The notes under the pieces: generated by a model
Seen by the model: the letters and a program-made list of their open reading frames with translations, nothing else
What the model was told of the DNA's origin: nothing
The model's database searches: none
Program-made: the position numbers and the translations under genes
DNA from: Erysipelatoclostridium sp. AM42-17
GTDB lineage: Bacteria > Bacillota_I > Bacilli_A > Erysipelotrichales > Coprobacillaceae
NCBI RefSeq assembly: GCF_003480255.1
Contig: NZ_QUIN01000034.1
Coordinates: 1-15,251 of the forward strand
DNA length: 15,251 bases
Direction of reading: 5' to 3'
Shown here: positions 1 to 7,104 of the stretch, one piece after another
Numbering within the stretch: the stretch's first letter is position 1
Layout: each line of letters starts with the position of its first letter

Positions 1-56
1 AGCTCTAGGAGCAGGGCTATGCCCGAAACAGAAAACCACCGGCTAAGCCGGTGGAT
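1..56. other. Three consecutive tri-loop hairpins, possible IS200/IS605-type element end
   Basis: Three adjacent perfect hairpins each close a 3-nt loop: GCTC-TAG-GAGC (2-12), GGGC-TAT-GCCC (14-24) and CCACCGGC-TAA-GCCGGTGG (36-54). The last is a GC-rich 8-bp stem in otherwise AT-rich DNA. It is followed by ATAATTATTAATT, not a T-run, so it is not a convincing intrinsic terminator. Tight subterminal hairpins are typical of IS200/IS605 ends, which TnpA recognises as single strands, and of the 3' end of TnpB-associated guide RNA. No transposase is inside the window, so the assignment is inference. Confidence 0.35.
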
Positions 57-85
57 AATTATTAATTATAAATATAAAAAATATC

Positions 86-114
86 TTGAATATTGTCATC
101 ATTTCTACTATACT
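86..114 (+). promoter_or_regulatory. carAB promoter
   Basis: TTGAAT (86-91) and TATACT (109-114) are separated by 17 bp, a good sigma-A match. Transcription should start near 120-122, giving a leader of about 150 nt before carA. An alternative TTGTCA (93-98)/TATACA (114-119) pair has a less favourable 15-bp spacer. Confidence 0.6.
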
Positions 115-141
115 ATACAGGAATAGAAAGGGATGAGACAT

Positions 142-216
142 ATGGAAAAGATTTCGCATAAATATGGTTTTCAACAATTGAATCTTAAGTCTCGTTTTTA
201 TATTTTTCATAATTAA
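142..216 (+). CDS. Putative 24-codon leader peptide upstream of carAB
   Basis: ATG at 142 opens a 24-codon frame ending at TAA (214-216). AAAGGG (127-132) lies 9 nt upstream as a possible Shine-Dalgarno. An in-frame ATG at 133 would give 27 residues but lies almost on that site. The last codons run through a U-rich stretch (195-207, 11 of 13 T) that encodes the residues FYIF. The stop codon overlaps the first bases of the terminator stem at 215-223, so a ribosome at the stop would cover the 5' arm. This is the geometry of a translation-coupled attenuator leader such as E. coli pyrBL. The peptide has no recognisable domain, and its sequence may matter less than where its ribosome stops. Confidence 0.45.
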   Translation: MEKISHKYGFQQLNLKSRFYIFHN

Positions 217-247
217 CATATCAGTCTTGTTATTGATATGTTTTTTT
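215..247 (+). terminator. Intrinsic terminator (candidate attenuator) between leader ORF and carA
   Basis: A perfect 9-bp stem, AACATATCA (215-223) with TGATATGTT (234-242), encloses a 10-nt loop and runs into seven T (241-247). It lies after the promoter and 22 nt before the carA start, so it must be read through for carAB expression. That position argues for attenuation rather than termination of an upstream gene. No PyrR-binding loop or T-box consensus was seen. Confidence 0.6.
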
Positions 248-269
248 ATAACCAAAAAGGAGGATTAGA

Positions 270-1340
270 ATGAAAGGTTACTTAATTTTAGAAGATGGTA
301 GTGTTTTTGAGGGAGAAAGTGTAGGGGCTCAAAAAGAAGTTATCAGTGAATTTGTATTTAATACTTCAATGACTGGATATTTAGAAGTTTTAACTGATCC
401 ATCATATGCAGGGCAATCGGTTGTCATGACTTATCCATTAATTGGAAACTATGGTGTATGTTTAGATGATCAAGAATCTAATCAACCTCATGTTGAAGGA
501 TTTGTTGTAAACGAACTTGCTCGTTTAGGAAGTAATTTTAGAAAAAATATTGATTTAAAAGATTATTTAATTGAGCATGATATTCCATGTATTCAAGGTG
601 TTGATACACGTCATATTACTAAAATTATTAGAAATAAAGGTTGTATGAATGGAATGATTACAACAACTCAATACGATGATTTATCTGAAGTATTAGAAAA
701 AATTCATGCCTTTAAAGTAACAGGTGTTGTTGAAAAAACAACATGTGACGCTCCTTATACAGTTGGAGAAGGTTCATTAAAAGTGGCTTTATATGATTTT
801 GGGGCTAAGAAAAATATTGCTAAATCACTAGCAAATAGGGGAATTGAAGTAACAGTATATCCTGCTAGTACACCAGCAAGTACAATTATTGAAGGAAACT
901 ATGATGGTGTGATGTTATCAAATGGACCAGGGGATCCAGAAGAAAATACACAAATTATTGAAGAAATTAAAAAATTAATTGATAGCAAATTACCAATCTT
1001 TGCAATTTGTTTAGGACATCAATTAATGGCATTAGCTCATGGCTTCCATACTGAAAAACTAAAATATGGACATCATGGTGCCAATCACCCAGTTAAAGAT
1101 TTAAATACTGGACGTGTTTATATTTCGACACAAAATCATAACTATGTTATCAGTGAAGATTCTATTGATAGTCATATTGCTAAACCTTGGTTTATCAATG
1201 TTAATGATAAAACAATTGAAGGTATGCAATATTTAAATGAAAATATTAAGACTGTACAATTCCATCCAGAAGCTTGTGCAGGTCCTTTAGATACCGATGC
1301 ATTATTTGATGAATTTGTAAAAATGATGGAGGGAGAATAA
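270..1340 (+). CDS. carA: Carbamoyl-phosphate synthase small (glutaminase) subunit
   Basis: CarA hydrolyses glutamine and passes ammonia through a tunnel to CarB, which makes carbamoyl phosphate for pyrimidine and arginine synthesis. The 356-residue protein has the family's usual length. An N-terminal CarA domain (about 1-150, with LEDGSVFEGESVG near the start) is followed by a class I glutamine amidotransferase domain (about 170-354). The catalytic triad is visible: Cys247 in AICLGHQ, and His332 and Glu334 in FHPE. The SNGPGDPEE motif is near 217-225. The start is set by AAAGGAGGA (256-264), 5 nt upstream. carB begins 2 nt after the stop, so the subunits are co-translated. Expression is probably controlled by the leader terminator at 215-247. 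Confidence 0.97.
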   Translation: MKGYLILEDGSVFEGESVGAQKEVISEFVFNTSMTGYLEVLTDPSYAGQSVVMTYPLIGNYGVCLDDQESNQPHVEGFVVNELARLGSNFRKNIDLKDYLIEHDIPCIQGVDTRHITKIIRNKGCMNGMITTTQYDDLSEVLEKIHAFKVTGVVEKTTCDAPYTVGEGSLKVALYDFGAKKNIAKSLANRGIEVTVYPASTPASTIIEGNYDGVMLSNGPGDPEENTQIIEEIKKLIDSKLPIFAICLGHQLMALAHGFHTEKLKYGHHGANHPVKDLNTGRVYISTQNHNYVISEDSIDSHIAKPWFINVNDKTIEGMQYLNENIKTVQFHPEACAGPLDTDALFDEFVKMMEGE

Positions 1341-1341
1341 G

Positions 1342-4300
1342 ATGGCAAGAGATCAAAGTATTAAAAAAGTATTAGTTATTGGTTCAGGACCAATTATTAT
1401 TGGTCAAGCTGCCGAATTTGATTATGCAGGAACTCAAGCTTGTCGAGCTTTAAAAGAAGAAGGGGTAGAAGTTATCTTAATTAATTCCAACCCAGCAACA
1501 ATTATGACAGACAAGGATATTGCTGATAAGGTTTATATTGAACCTTTAACAGTACCTGTTGTTAAACATTTAATTGAAGTAGAAAAACCAGATAGTATTT
1601 TACCTACATTAGGTGGACAAAATGCTTTAAATATTGCGATGGCATTAGCCGATGAAGGTTTCTTAGAAAAACATCATGTTAGAACAATTGGTACATCTAC
1701 AGATACAATTAAATTAGCAGAAGATAGATTAGAATTTAAAACATTAATGGAAAATATTAATGAACCATGTGCAGCATCAATTGTTGTTAATCATGTTGAT
1801 GATGCATTAGAATTTGCTGAAAAAATTGGTTATCCTGTTGTTGTTAGACCAGCCTATACATTAGGAGGTACTGGTGGAGGTATTGCTAATAACGAAAAAG
1901 AATTACATGATATTTGTTCAAATGGTTTACGTTTATCACGTGTTAGCCAATGTTTAATTGAAAGATGTATTGCAGGATGGAAAGAAATCGAATACGAAGT
2001 GATGCGTGATAGCGCTGGAAACTGTATTACAGTATGTAATATGGAAAACTTAGATCCTGTAGGGGTTCATACCGGAGATAGTATTGTTGTTGCTCCAAGT
2101 CAAACTTTATCTGATAAAGAATATCAAATGTTAAGAAGTTCGGCTTTAAACATTATTACTGCATTAAATATTGAAGGTGGATGTAACGTTCAATATGCAT
2201 TAAACCCAAATAGTTTTGAATATTGCGTTATTGAAGTAAATCCTCGTGTATCTCGTTCTTCAGCCTTGGCTTCTAAAGCAACAGGATATCCTATTGCTAA
2301 GTTAGCTGCTAAAATTGCTTTAGGATATACATTAGATGAAATCGTTAATGCGGTAACAGGAAAAACATATGCTTCATATGAACCTACATTAGATTATATT
2401 GTATGTAAGATTCCTAAATGGCCATTTGATAAATTCGTTGGTGCTTCAAGAGAATTAGGAACACAAATGAAAGCAACAGGAGAAGTTATGAGTATTTGTA
2501 ATAACTTCGAAGGAGCTTTAATGAAAGCTATTCGTTCATTAGAACAAAATATTTATGATTTACATATTCCTGAAGTAGATGGATTACCACATGATCAATT
2601 AAGAGATAAATTAAAAAATGTTGATGATCATCGTTTATTTGTTGTTGCTGAAGCATTAAGAAACGGTATTAGTGAACAAGAAATTCATGATATTACAAAG
2701 ATCGATCAATGGTTTATTGATAAAATTAAACACTTAGTAGAAGTAGAAAATAAAATTAAAACTCAAGAATTAACAATTGATTTATTAAAAGAAGCAAAAC
2801 GTTTAGAATTCCCTGATCGTGTTATTGCTGATTATACAAATAAATCTGAACAAGATGTTCATCAAATGAGAAAAGATCATGATATTGTTGCTGTATATAA
2901 AACAGTTGATACATGTGCAGCAGAATTTGATGCTTCAACTCCATATTATTATTCAGTTCATGGTGGATACAACGAAGTTGATCCTCAAGATGAAAAGAAA
3001 AAGATTATGGTACTTGGTTCAGGACCAATTCGTATTGGACAAGGTATTGAATTCGATTATTGTTCAGTACATTGTGTATGGGCATTAAAAGAAGCAGGAT
3101 ATGATACAATCATCGTTAATAATAACCCAGAAACAGTATCAACTGACTTTGATATTGCTGATCGTTTATATTTTGAACCATTAACACCAGAAGATGTAGA
3201 AAGTATTGTTGATATTGAAAAACCAGATGGTGCTATTGTTCAATTTGGTGGACAAACAGCCATTAAACTTACTAAAGCTTTAATGGAAATGGGGGTTAAG
3301 ATTTTAGGAACATCTGCTGATGATGTTGATGCTGCTGAAGATAGAGAAAGATTTGATGAAATTCTTGAAAAATGTCATATTGATCGTCCACGTGGTTCGA
3401 CAGTCTTTACAACAGAAGAAGCTATTGAAACAGCACATCGTTTAGGATATCCAGTCTTAGTAAGACCATCATATGTATTAGGTGGAGCTGGTATGGAAAT
3501 TGCTTTAAATGACGGTGATATTAAGAAATTCATGAAGATCATTAATCGTCAATATCAAGAACATCCAATCTTAATTGATAAATATTTAGCTGGTAAAGAA
3601 GTTGAAGTTGATGCAATTTGTGATGAAAATGGAGTATTAATTCCAGGTATTATGGAACACGTAGAAAGAGCTGGTGTTCATAGTGGTGATAGTATTTCAG
3701 TTTATCCAACTCAAAAAATCAAACCAGAAATTAAACAAATTATTGTTGATTATACTGAAAGACTTGCTAAGGCTTTACATGTTATTGGTTTAATTAATAT
3801 TCAATTTATTGTATATGAAGATCAAGTTTATGTTATTGAAGTTAACCCACGTTCTTCAAGAACAATTCCTTATATTTCAAAAGTAACTGATATTCCAGTT
3901 GTTGATGTGGCTACTCATGTTATTATGGGTAAAACAATAAAAGAACAAGGATATGAATATGGTTTAGCACCAGAAAAAGAAACAGTAGCTATCAAAATGC
4001 CAGTCTTCTCATTTGAAAAGATTAAAGGTGCTGAAATTAGCTTAGGACCTGAAATGAAATCAACAGGTGAAGTATTAGGTATTTCTAAAGATTTTGATGA
4101 AGCTATTTATAAAGCGTTCATGGGAACAGGTATTAACTTACCTAAGAAAAAGAATATTATTTGTACAATTAAAGATAGTGCAAAAGAAGAATTCTTACCA
4201 ATCGCTAAACAATACTATATGTTTGGATATGATTTATATGCAACTGAAGGAACATATAATTTCTTAAAAGAACACGATATTCCAGTATCAAAAATAAATC

Positions 4301-4539
4301 GTATCGCTGATAAAACAAATACAATCTTTGATTTGATGTTAACAGATACAGTTGATTTAATTATCGATATTCCTACAAGAAACGATAACTTAAAAGATGG
4401 TTTTGTTATCAGAAGATTTGCTGTTGAAGCAGGTATTCCAATTTATACATCATTAGATACTGCTCAAGCATTAATCAACTGTTTAGAAAAACGTCATAAA
4501 GGACAAACATCATTAGTTGATATTACAAAATTAAAATAA
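1342..4539 (+). CDS. carB: Carbamoyl-phosphate synthase large subunit
   Basis: CarB makes carbamoyl phosphate from bicarbonate, ammonia (from CarA) and two ATP. At 1065 residues it is close to the E. coli length (1073). Two homologous ATP-grasp halves are evident. The first begins with KKVLVIGSGPIIIGQAAEFDY and forms carboxyphosphate. The second begins near residue 554 with KIMVLGSGPIRIGQGIEFDY and phosphorylates carbamate. A helical oligomerisation region (about 400-550) lies between them. An MGS-like allosteric domain (about 935-1065) binds regulators such as UMP, IMP or ornithine in relatives; which apply here cannot be read from sequence. The Shine-Dalgarno GGAGGGAG (1328-1335) lies inside the end of carA and the genes are separated by one base, so translation is coupled. 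A strong terminator follows. Confidence 0.97.
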   Translation: MARDQSIKKVLVIGSGPIIIGQAAEFDYAGTQACRALKEEGVEVILINSNPATIMTDKDIADKVYIEPLTVPVVKHLIEVEKPDSILPTLGGQNALNIAMALADEGFLEKHHVRTIGTSTDTIKLAEDRLEFKTLMENINEPCAASIVVNHVDDALEFAEKIGYPVVVRPAYTLGGTGGGIANNEKELHDICSNGLRLSRVSQCLIERCIAGWKEIEYEVMRDSAGNCITVCNMENLDPVGVHTGDSIVVAPSQTLSDKEYQMLRSSALNIITALNIEGGCNVQYALNPNSFEYCVIEVNPRVSRSSALASKATGYPIAKLAAKIALGYTLDEIVNAVTGKTYASYEPTLDYIVCKIPKWPFDKFVGASRELGTQMKATGEVMSICNNFEGALMKAIRSLEQNIYDLHIPEVDGLPHDQLRDKLKNVDDHRLFVVAEALRNGISEQEIHDITKIDQWFIDKIKHLVEVENKIKTQELTIDLLKEAKRLEFPDRVIADYTNKSEQDVHQMRKDHDIVAVYKTVDTCAAEFDASTPYYYSVHGGYNEVDPQDEKKKIMVLGSGPIRIGQGIEFDYCSVHCVWALKEAGYDTIIVNNNPETVSTDFDIADRLYFEPLTPEDVESIVDIEKPDGAIVQFGGQTAIKLTKALMEMGVKILGTSADDVDAAEDRERFDEILEKCHIDRPRGSTVFTTEEAIETAHRLGYPVLVRPSYVLGGAGMEIALNDGDIKKFMKIINRQYQEHPILIDKYLAGKEVEVDAICDENGVLIPGIMEHVERAGVHSGDSISVYPTQKIKPEIKQIIVDYTERLAKALHVIGLINIQFIVYEDQVYVIEVNPRSSRTIPYISKVTDIPVVDVATHVIMGKTIKEQGYEYGLAPEKETVAIKMPVFSFEKIKGAEISLGPEMKSTGEVLGISKDFDEAIYKAFMGTGINLPKKKNIICTIKDSAKEEFLPIAKQYYMFGYDLYATEGTYNFLKEHDIPVSKINRIADKTNTIFDLMLTDTVDLIIDIPTRNDNLKDGFVIRRFAVEAGIPIYTSLDTAQALINCLEKRHKGQTSLVDITKLK

Positions 4540-4540
4540 A

Positions 4541-4587
4541 AAGAGTTAAGTGTAATTTTATTTAAAATTACACTTAATCTCTTTTTT
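4541..4587 (+). terminator. Intrinsic terminator after carB
   Basis: A long stem pairs 4541-4559 with 4564-4583 around a 4-nt loop, with a single bulged T at 4578, and runs into six T (4582-4587). It ends the carAB transcript directly after the carB stop. Confidence 0.85.
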
Positions 4588-4617
4588 GCATATCTTAATG
4601 AAATAGATAGGCATATG

Positions 4618-4626
4618 TGATACAAT
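4618..4626 (+). promoter_or_regulatory. Extended -10 promoter of asnB
   Basis: TG-A-TACAAT (4618-4626) is an extended -10 element with no clear -35 at the right distance. It lies between the carB terminator and asnB and gives a leader of about 40 nt. The same TGATACAAT appears upstream of the lactonase gene. No T-box specifier or antiterminator motif is present. Confidence 0.5.
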
Positions 4627-4671
4627 GAAAACACCTTAAAAGAGGTAACATCAAAAATAGGAGAAAGAATT

Positions 4672-6492
4672 ATGTGTGGAATAGTAGGTTTTTATCATAC
4701 AAATGATCATTCAAAAGAAGATTTATCTAAAATGATGGAACGTATTAAACATCGTGGACCTGATGAATCAGGACAATTTATTGATGATTATGTAGCGTTA
4801 GGACATCAACGTTTATCAATTATTGATTTATCTAATGGAAAACAACCAATGCATTATGGTAAATATGTATTAGTTTTTAATGGAGAAATATATAACTACA
4901 AAGAATTAAAAAAAGATTTAATCGCAAAAGGACATGAATTTCAAACAGAATCTGATACTGAAGTTATTTTACATATGTATCAAGAACATAAATATGATAC
5001 AGCATCATATTTAAGAGGAATGTTTTCATTTGCCTTATATGATAGTGAAACACATGAATTATATTGTGCCCGTGATCAATTTGGTATTAAACCTTTTTAT
5101 TACTATTATGATCAAGAACACTTATTATTTGGTAGTGAAATTAAAGCATTTTTAGATCATCCTGATTTTCATAAAGAATTAAATAAAGATGTTTTAGATA
5201 TCTATCTACAAATGAACTTTGTAGCAGGTGAAAATACATTCTTTAAAAATGTAAAACAATTATTACCTGGACATTATTTTGTTTATAAAGATGGTCAATT
5301 TGATATGCAACGTTATTATAAAGTTGAATTCAAAGACCAGTATAAAACAGATCAAGAAATGATTAAAGCGATTGATGAAATTATGAAAGATTCAGTTAAA
5401 CATCATTTAATTGCTGATGTTGAAGTAGGATCTTTCTTAAGCAGTGGTATTGATTCATCATATCTAGTATCTTTAGCTCGTCCTCAACATACTTATACAG
5501 TAGGTTATAGTGATGAAAGATATAATGAAATTAGTTATGCTAAAGATTTAACACAACAATTAGGAATTGAAAATAAAAGTAAAATTATTTCAAAAGAAGA
5601 ATACTTAGAAGTCTTACCTAAAATTATGTATCATCTTGATGAACCAACAGCCGATCCAGCAGCTGTCGCATTATATTTTGTTAGTGAACTAGCAAGCAAA
5701 GATGTTAAAGTTGTTTTATCGGGAGAAGGTGCTGATGAATTCTTTGGTGGATATAATACATATCGTGGAGACATTGATAGTGGTATTTATGGAAAGCTTC
5801 CTTTTGGTATCAGACATTTTATTTCTAAAATATGTAAACATTTACCTTCAGTTAAAGGTGTACCATTTTTAATTCGTAATGGTGAAAGAGTAGAGGATTA
5901 TTATGTAGGTGTTAACCCTGTATTCTCTGTTCAAGATTGTAAACATTTATTAAGAGATTCATCTCATTTACATTCACATAAAGATATTGTGGGACCTGTA
6001 TTTGAAGGAATGAAAGGAACGAATATTCAAAAAAGACAAAGTTTTGACTTACAAACATGGTTTGTTAAGGATATCTTACAAAAGGGTGATAAGATGACAA
6101 TGGCTCATTCTATTGAAAGCCGTGTGCCATTTACTGATAAGGAAGTCTTTGAAGTCGCTTCAACTTTAAAAGATAATCAAAAAGTAACTAAAGAAAATAC
6201 AAAAGTCTTATTAAGACAAGCTGCTAAAAAAGTCATTCCTAATGAAGCTTATAAGAAAAAGAAATTAGGATTCCCAGTTCCACTTAGAGAATGGATGAGA
6301 GAAGATGACTTATATAAGAAAGTATATGAAGGATTACAAACACCAATTATTAAAGAATTATTTGATGATCAAAAATTAATATCTATGTTAGATGATCATA
6401 AAAATCATAAACATGATTATTATAAAAAAGTTTGGACAATTTATTGTTTTTCATTATGGCATCAAGTCTTCTTTAGTGAAGAATATCAATAA
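4672..6492 (+). CDS. asnB: Asparagine synthase (glutamine-hydrolysing)
   Basis: AsnB converts aspartate, glutamine and ATP to asparagine, glutamate, AMP and PPi. The 606-residue protein starts MCGIVGFYH, so Cys2 becomes the N-terminal nucleophile once Met is removed. Glutaminase (class II) motifs follow: Arg47 in GHQRLSIID, NGEIYNY at 70-76, and Asp95 in ESDTEV. The synthase domain (about 230-600) has the PP-loop SSGIDSS (257-263), the motif VVLSGEGADEFFGGY and SIESRVPFTD. AGGAG (4659-4663), 8 nt upstream, fixes the start. The gene is monocistronic: its own promoter follows the carB terminator and a terminator lies just after the stop. AsnB rather than the asparaginyl-peptidoglycan-modifying relatives is the simplest reading, although several AsnB paralogues can coexist in Firmicutes. 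Confidence 0.95.
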   Translation: MCGIVGFYHTNDHSKEDLSKMMERIKHRGPDESGQFIDDYVALGHQRLSIIDLSNGKQPMHYGKYVLVFNGEIYNYKELKKDLIAKGHEFQTESDTEVILHMYQEHKYDTASYLRGMFSFALYDSETHELYCARDQFGIKPFYYYYDQEHLLFGSEIKAFLDHPDFHKELNKDVLDIYLQMNFVAGENTFFKNVKQLLPGHYFVYKDGQFDMQRYYKVEFKDQYKTDQEMIKAIDEIMKDSVKHHLIADVEVGSFLSSGIDSSYLVSLARPQHTYTVGYSDERYNEISYAKDLTQQLGIENKSKIISKEEYLEVLPKIMYHLDEPTADPAAVALYFVSELASKDVKVVLSGEGADEFFGGYNTYRGDIDSGIYGKLPFGIRHFISKICKHLPSVKGVPFLIRNGERVEDYYVGVNPVFSVQDCKHLLRDSSHLHSHKDIVGPVFEGMKGTNIQKRQSFDLQTWFVKDILQKGDKMTMAHSIESRVPFTDKEVFEVASTLKDNQKVTKENTKVLLRQAAKKVIPNEAYKKKKLGFPVPLREWMREDDLYKKVYEGLQTPIIKELFDDQKLISMLDDHKNHKHDYYKKVWTIYCFSLWHQVFFSEEYQ

Positions 6493-6524
6493 AAAAAGTA
6501 CTTGCGTTACGCAAGTACTTTATT
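6491..6524. terminator. Bidirectional terminator between asnB and queT
   Basis: A perfect 12-bp stem pairs 6495-6506 with 6510-6521 around the loop TTA. On the minus strand it runs into seven T (complement of 6491-6497); on the plus strand into a weaker T-rich stretch. The asnB stop (6490-6492) and the queT stop (6520-6522) both touch it, so convergent genes share one compact terminator. Confidence 0.85.
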
Positions 6525-7023
6525 CTTTTATCATTGAAATAAATTTATTGTTTTTTTCTAAACCTTTAAAAATAAATGCGCTAATAAATAAAATGATAGC
6601 TTCACCAATAGCTACATAAATAGCGTTAATAACAAATGGAATTGAGTAGACATATGCAAGTTCACTACCAACAATGATACCTGTAATAATAGCACCTAAA
6701 GCAGCAGCTACATAATGGTTTTTAGATTTGTACATGGCAATACAAACAATAATTGTACTTAAAGTACCAAAGCAAATATCAACCATTCCAAGTGGTGAAA
6801 ATAAATTAGCGATAATACATCCTACAGTTAAACCAGGAATGTATTTTTTATTATAAAAGGCTAAAAAAACAATCACTTCTGAAATTCTACATTGAATTTC
6901 ACCGTATGATATGGGCGACAACATAAGTGTTAAAACTGCGTATATTGCCGCAATCATAGCGTTCAATAATAAAAGATTCACAGAGTTTCTTTTATTCATT
7001 CTTGTGATCCTTTCTGTTTCCAC
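6520..7023 (-). CDS. queT: QueT-family queuosine-precursor (preQ1) transporter
   Basis: This is a small integral membrane protein with about five hydrophobic segments. The motif SPISYGEIQCRISEVIVFLAFY near residues 36-57 is diagnostic of the QueT family (PF06177), which imports a queuosine precursor for tRNA modification. The start is ambiguous. GTG at 7023 has GAGGTGA 7 nt upstream, the same Shine-Dalgarno used by the HAD and nagA genes. ATG at 6999 (residue 9) has AAAGGA 8 nt upstream. The longer form has 167 residues. A consensus -10 lies just upstream, so the leader is only about 25-50 nt. That leader contains a stem and possible pseudoknot, but no match to the preQ1-I consensus was recognised. 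The substrate is assigned from the family. Confidence 0.88.
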   Translation of the reverse strand: METERITRMNKRNSVNLLLLNAMIAAIYAVLTLMLSPISYGEIQCRISEVIVFLAFYNKKYIPGLTVGCIIANLFSPLGMVDICFGTLSTIIVCIAMYKSKNHYVAAALGAIITGIIVGSELAYVYSIPFVINAIYVAIGEAIILFISAFIFKGLEKNNKFISMIKE

Positions 7024-7048
7024 TTAAATGTCACCTCATTGAAAACAG
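7004..7048 (-). promoter_or_regulatory. Candidate structured 5' leader of queT
   Basis: On the minus strand CTGTTTTC (7048-7041) pairs with GGAAACAG (7021-7014), an 8-bp stem with one G-U. Its loop holds the Shine-Dalgarno GAGGTGA of the GTG start. The second Shine-Dalgarno AAAGGA (7013-7008) abuts the 3' side of the stem. Loop GTGA (7034-7031) can pair with TCAC (7007-7004), which would form an H-type pseudoknot. Function is unproven. Confidence 0.3.
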
Positions 7049-7052
7049 CATT

Positions 7053-7058
7053 ATTATA
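7053..7058 (-). promoter_or_regulatory. -10 element of queT promoter
   Basis: Consensus TATAAT on the minus strand lies between the HAD terminator and queT. No good -35 is apparent, because the expected position falls in the terminator's T-run. The predicted transcription start is around 7046-7048. Confidence 0.45.
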
Positions 7059-7069
7059 ACGAATTTTAT

Positions 7070-7104
7070 AAAAAAAGGCTAGTCTAAAATAAATTAAATT
7101 AGCC
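7070..7104 (-). terminator. Intrinsic terminator after the HAD gene
   Basis: Read on the minus strand, GGCTAATTTAA (7104-7094) pairs with TTAGACTAGCC (7087-7077), 11 bp with one mismatch and one G-U, and then runs into TTTTTTT (7076-7070). The stem begins inside the last codons of the HAD gene. Confidence 0.7.

Noticed and set aside
36..70. Intrinsic terminator of an upstream gene
   Set aside because: The stem is strong but is followed by ATAATTATTAATT rather than a U-tract, so termination alone is not well supported.
43..255. 70-codon open frame on the minus strand in the carAB leader
   Set aside because: It runs antisense through the leader and attenuator, has AT-driven composition and no convincing Shine-Dalgarno, and does not resemble any family.
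120..269. PyrR-binding RNA or T-box in the carAB leader
   Set aside because: Neither the PyrR anti-antiterminator loop consensus nor the T-box GGTGGNACCGCG sequence is present.
2879..3088. 69-codon frame inside carB
   Set aside because: It is a shadow of the carB reading frame in an AT-rich coding region.
6392..6619. 75-codon plus-strand frame across the asnB/queT junction
   Set aside because: It overlaps the end of asnB out of frame, crosses the shared terminator and runs antisense to queT.
7000..7060. Standard preQ1-I riboswitch upstream of queT
   Set aside because: The short leader lacks the class I consensus loop and A-rich tail; only a generic stem and weak pseudoknot can be drawn, so it is reported only as a candidate.
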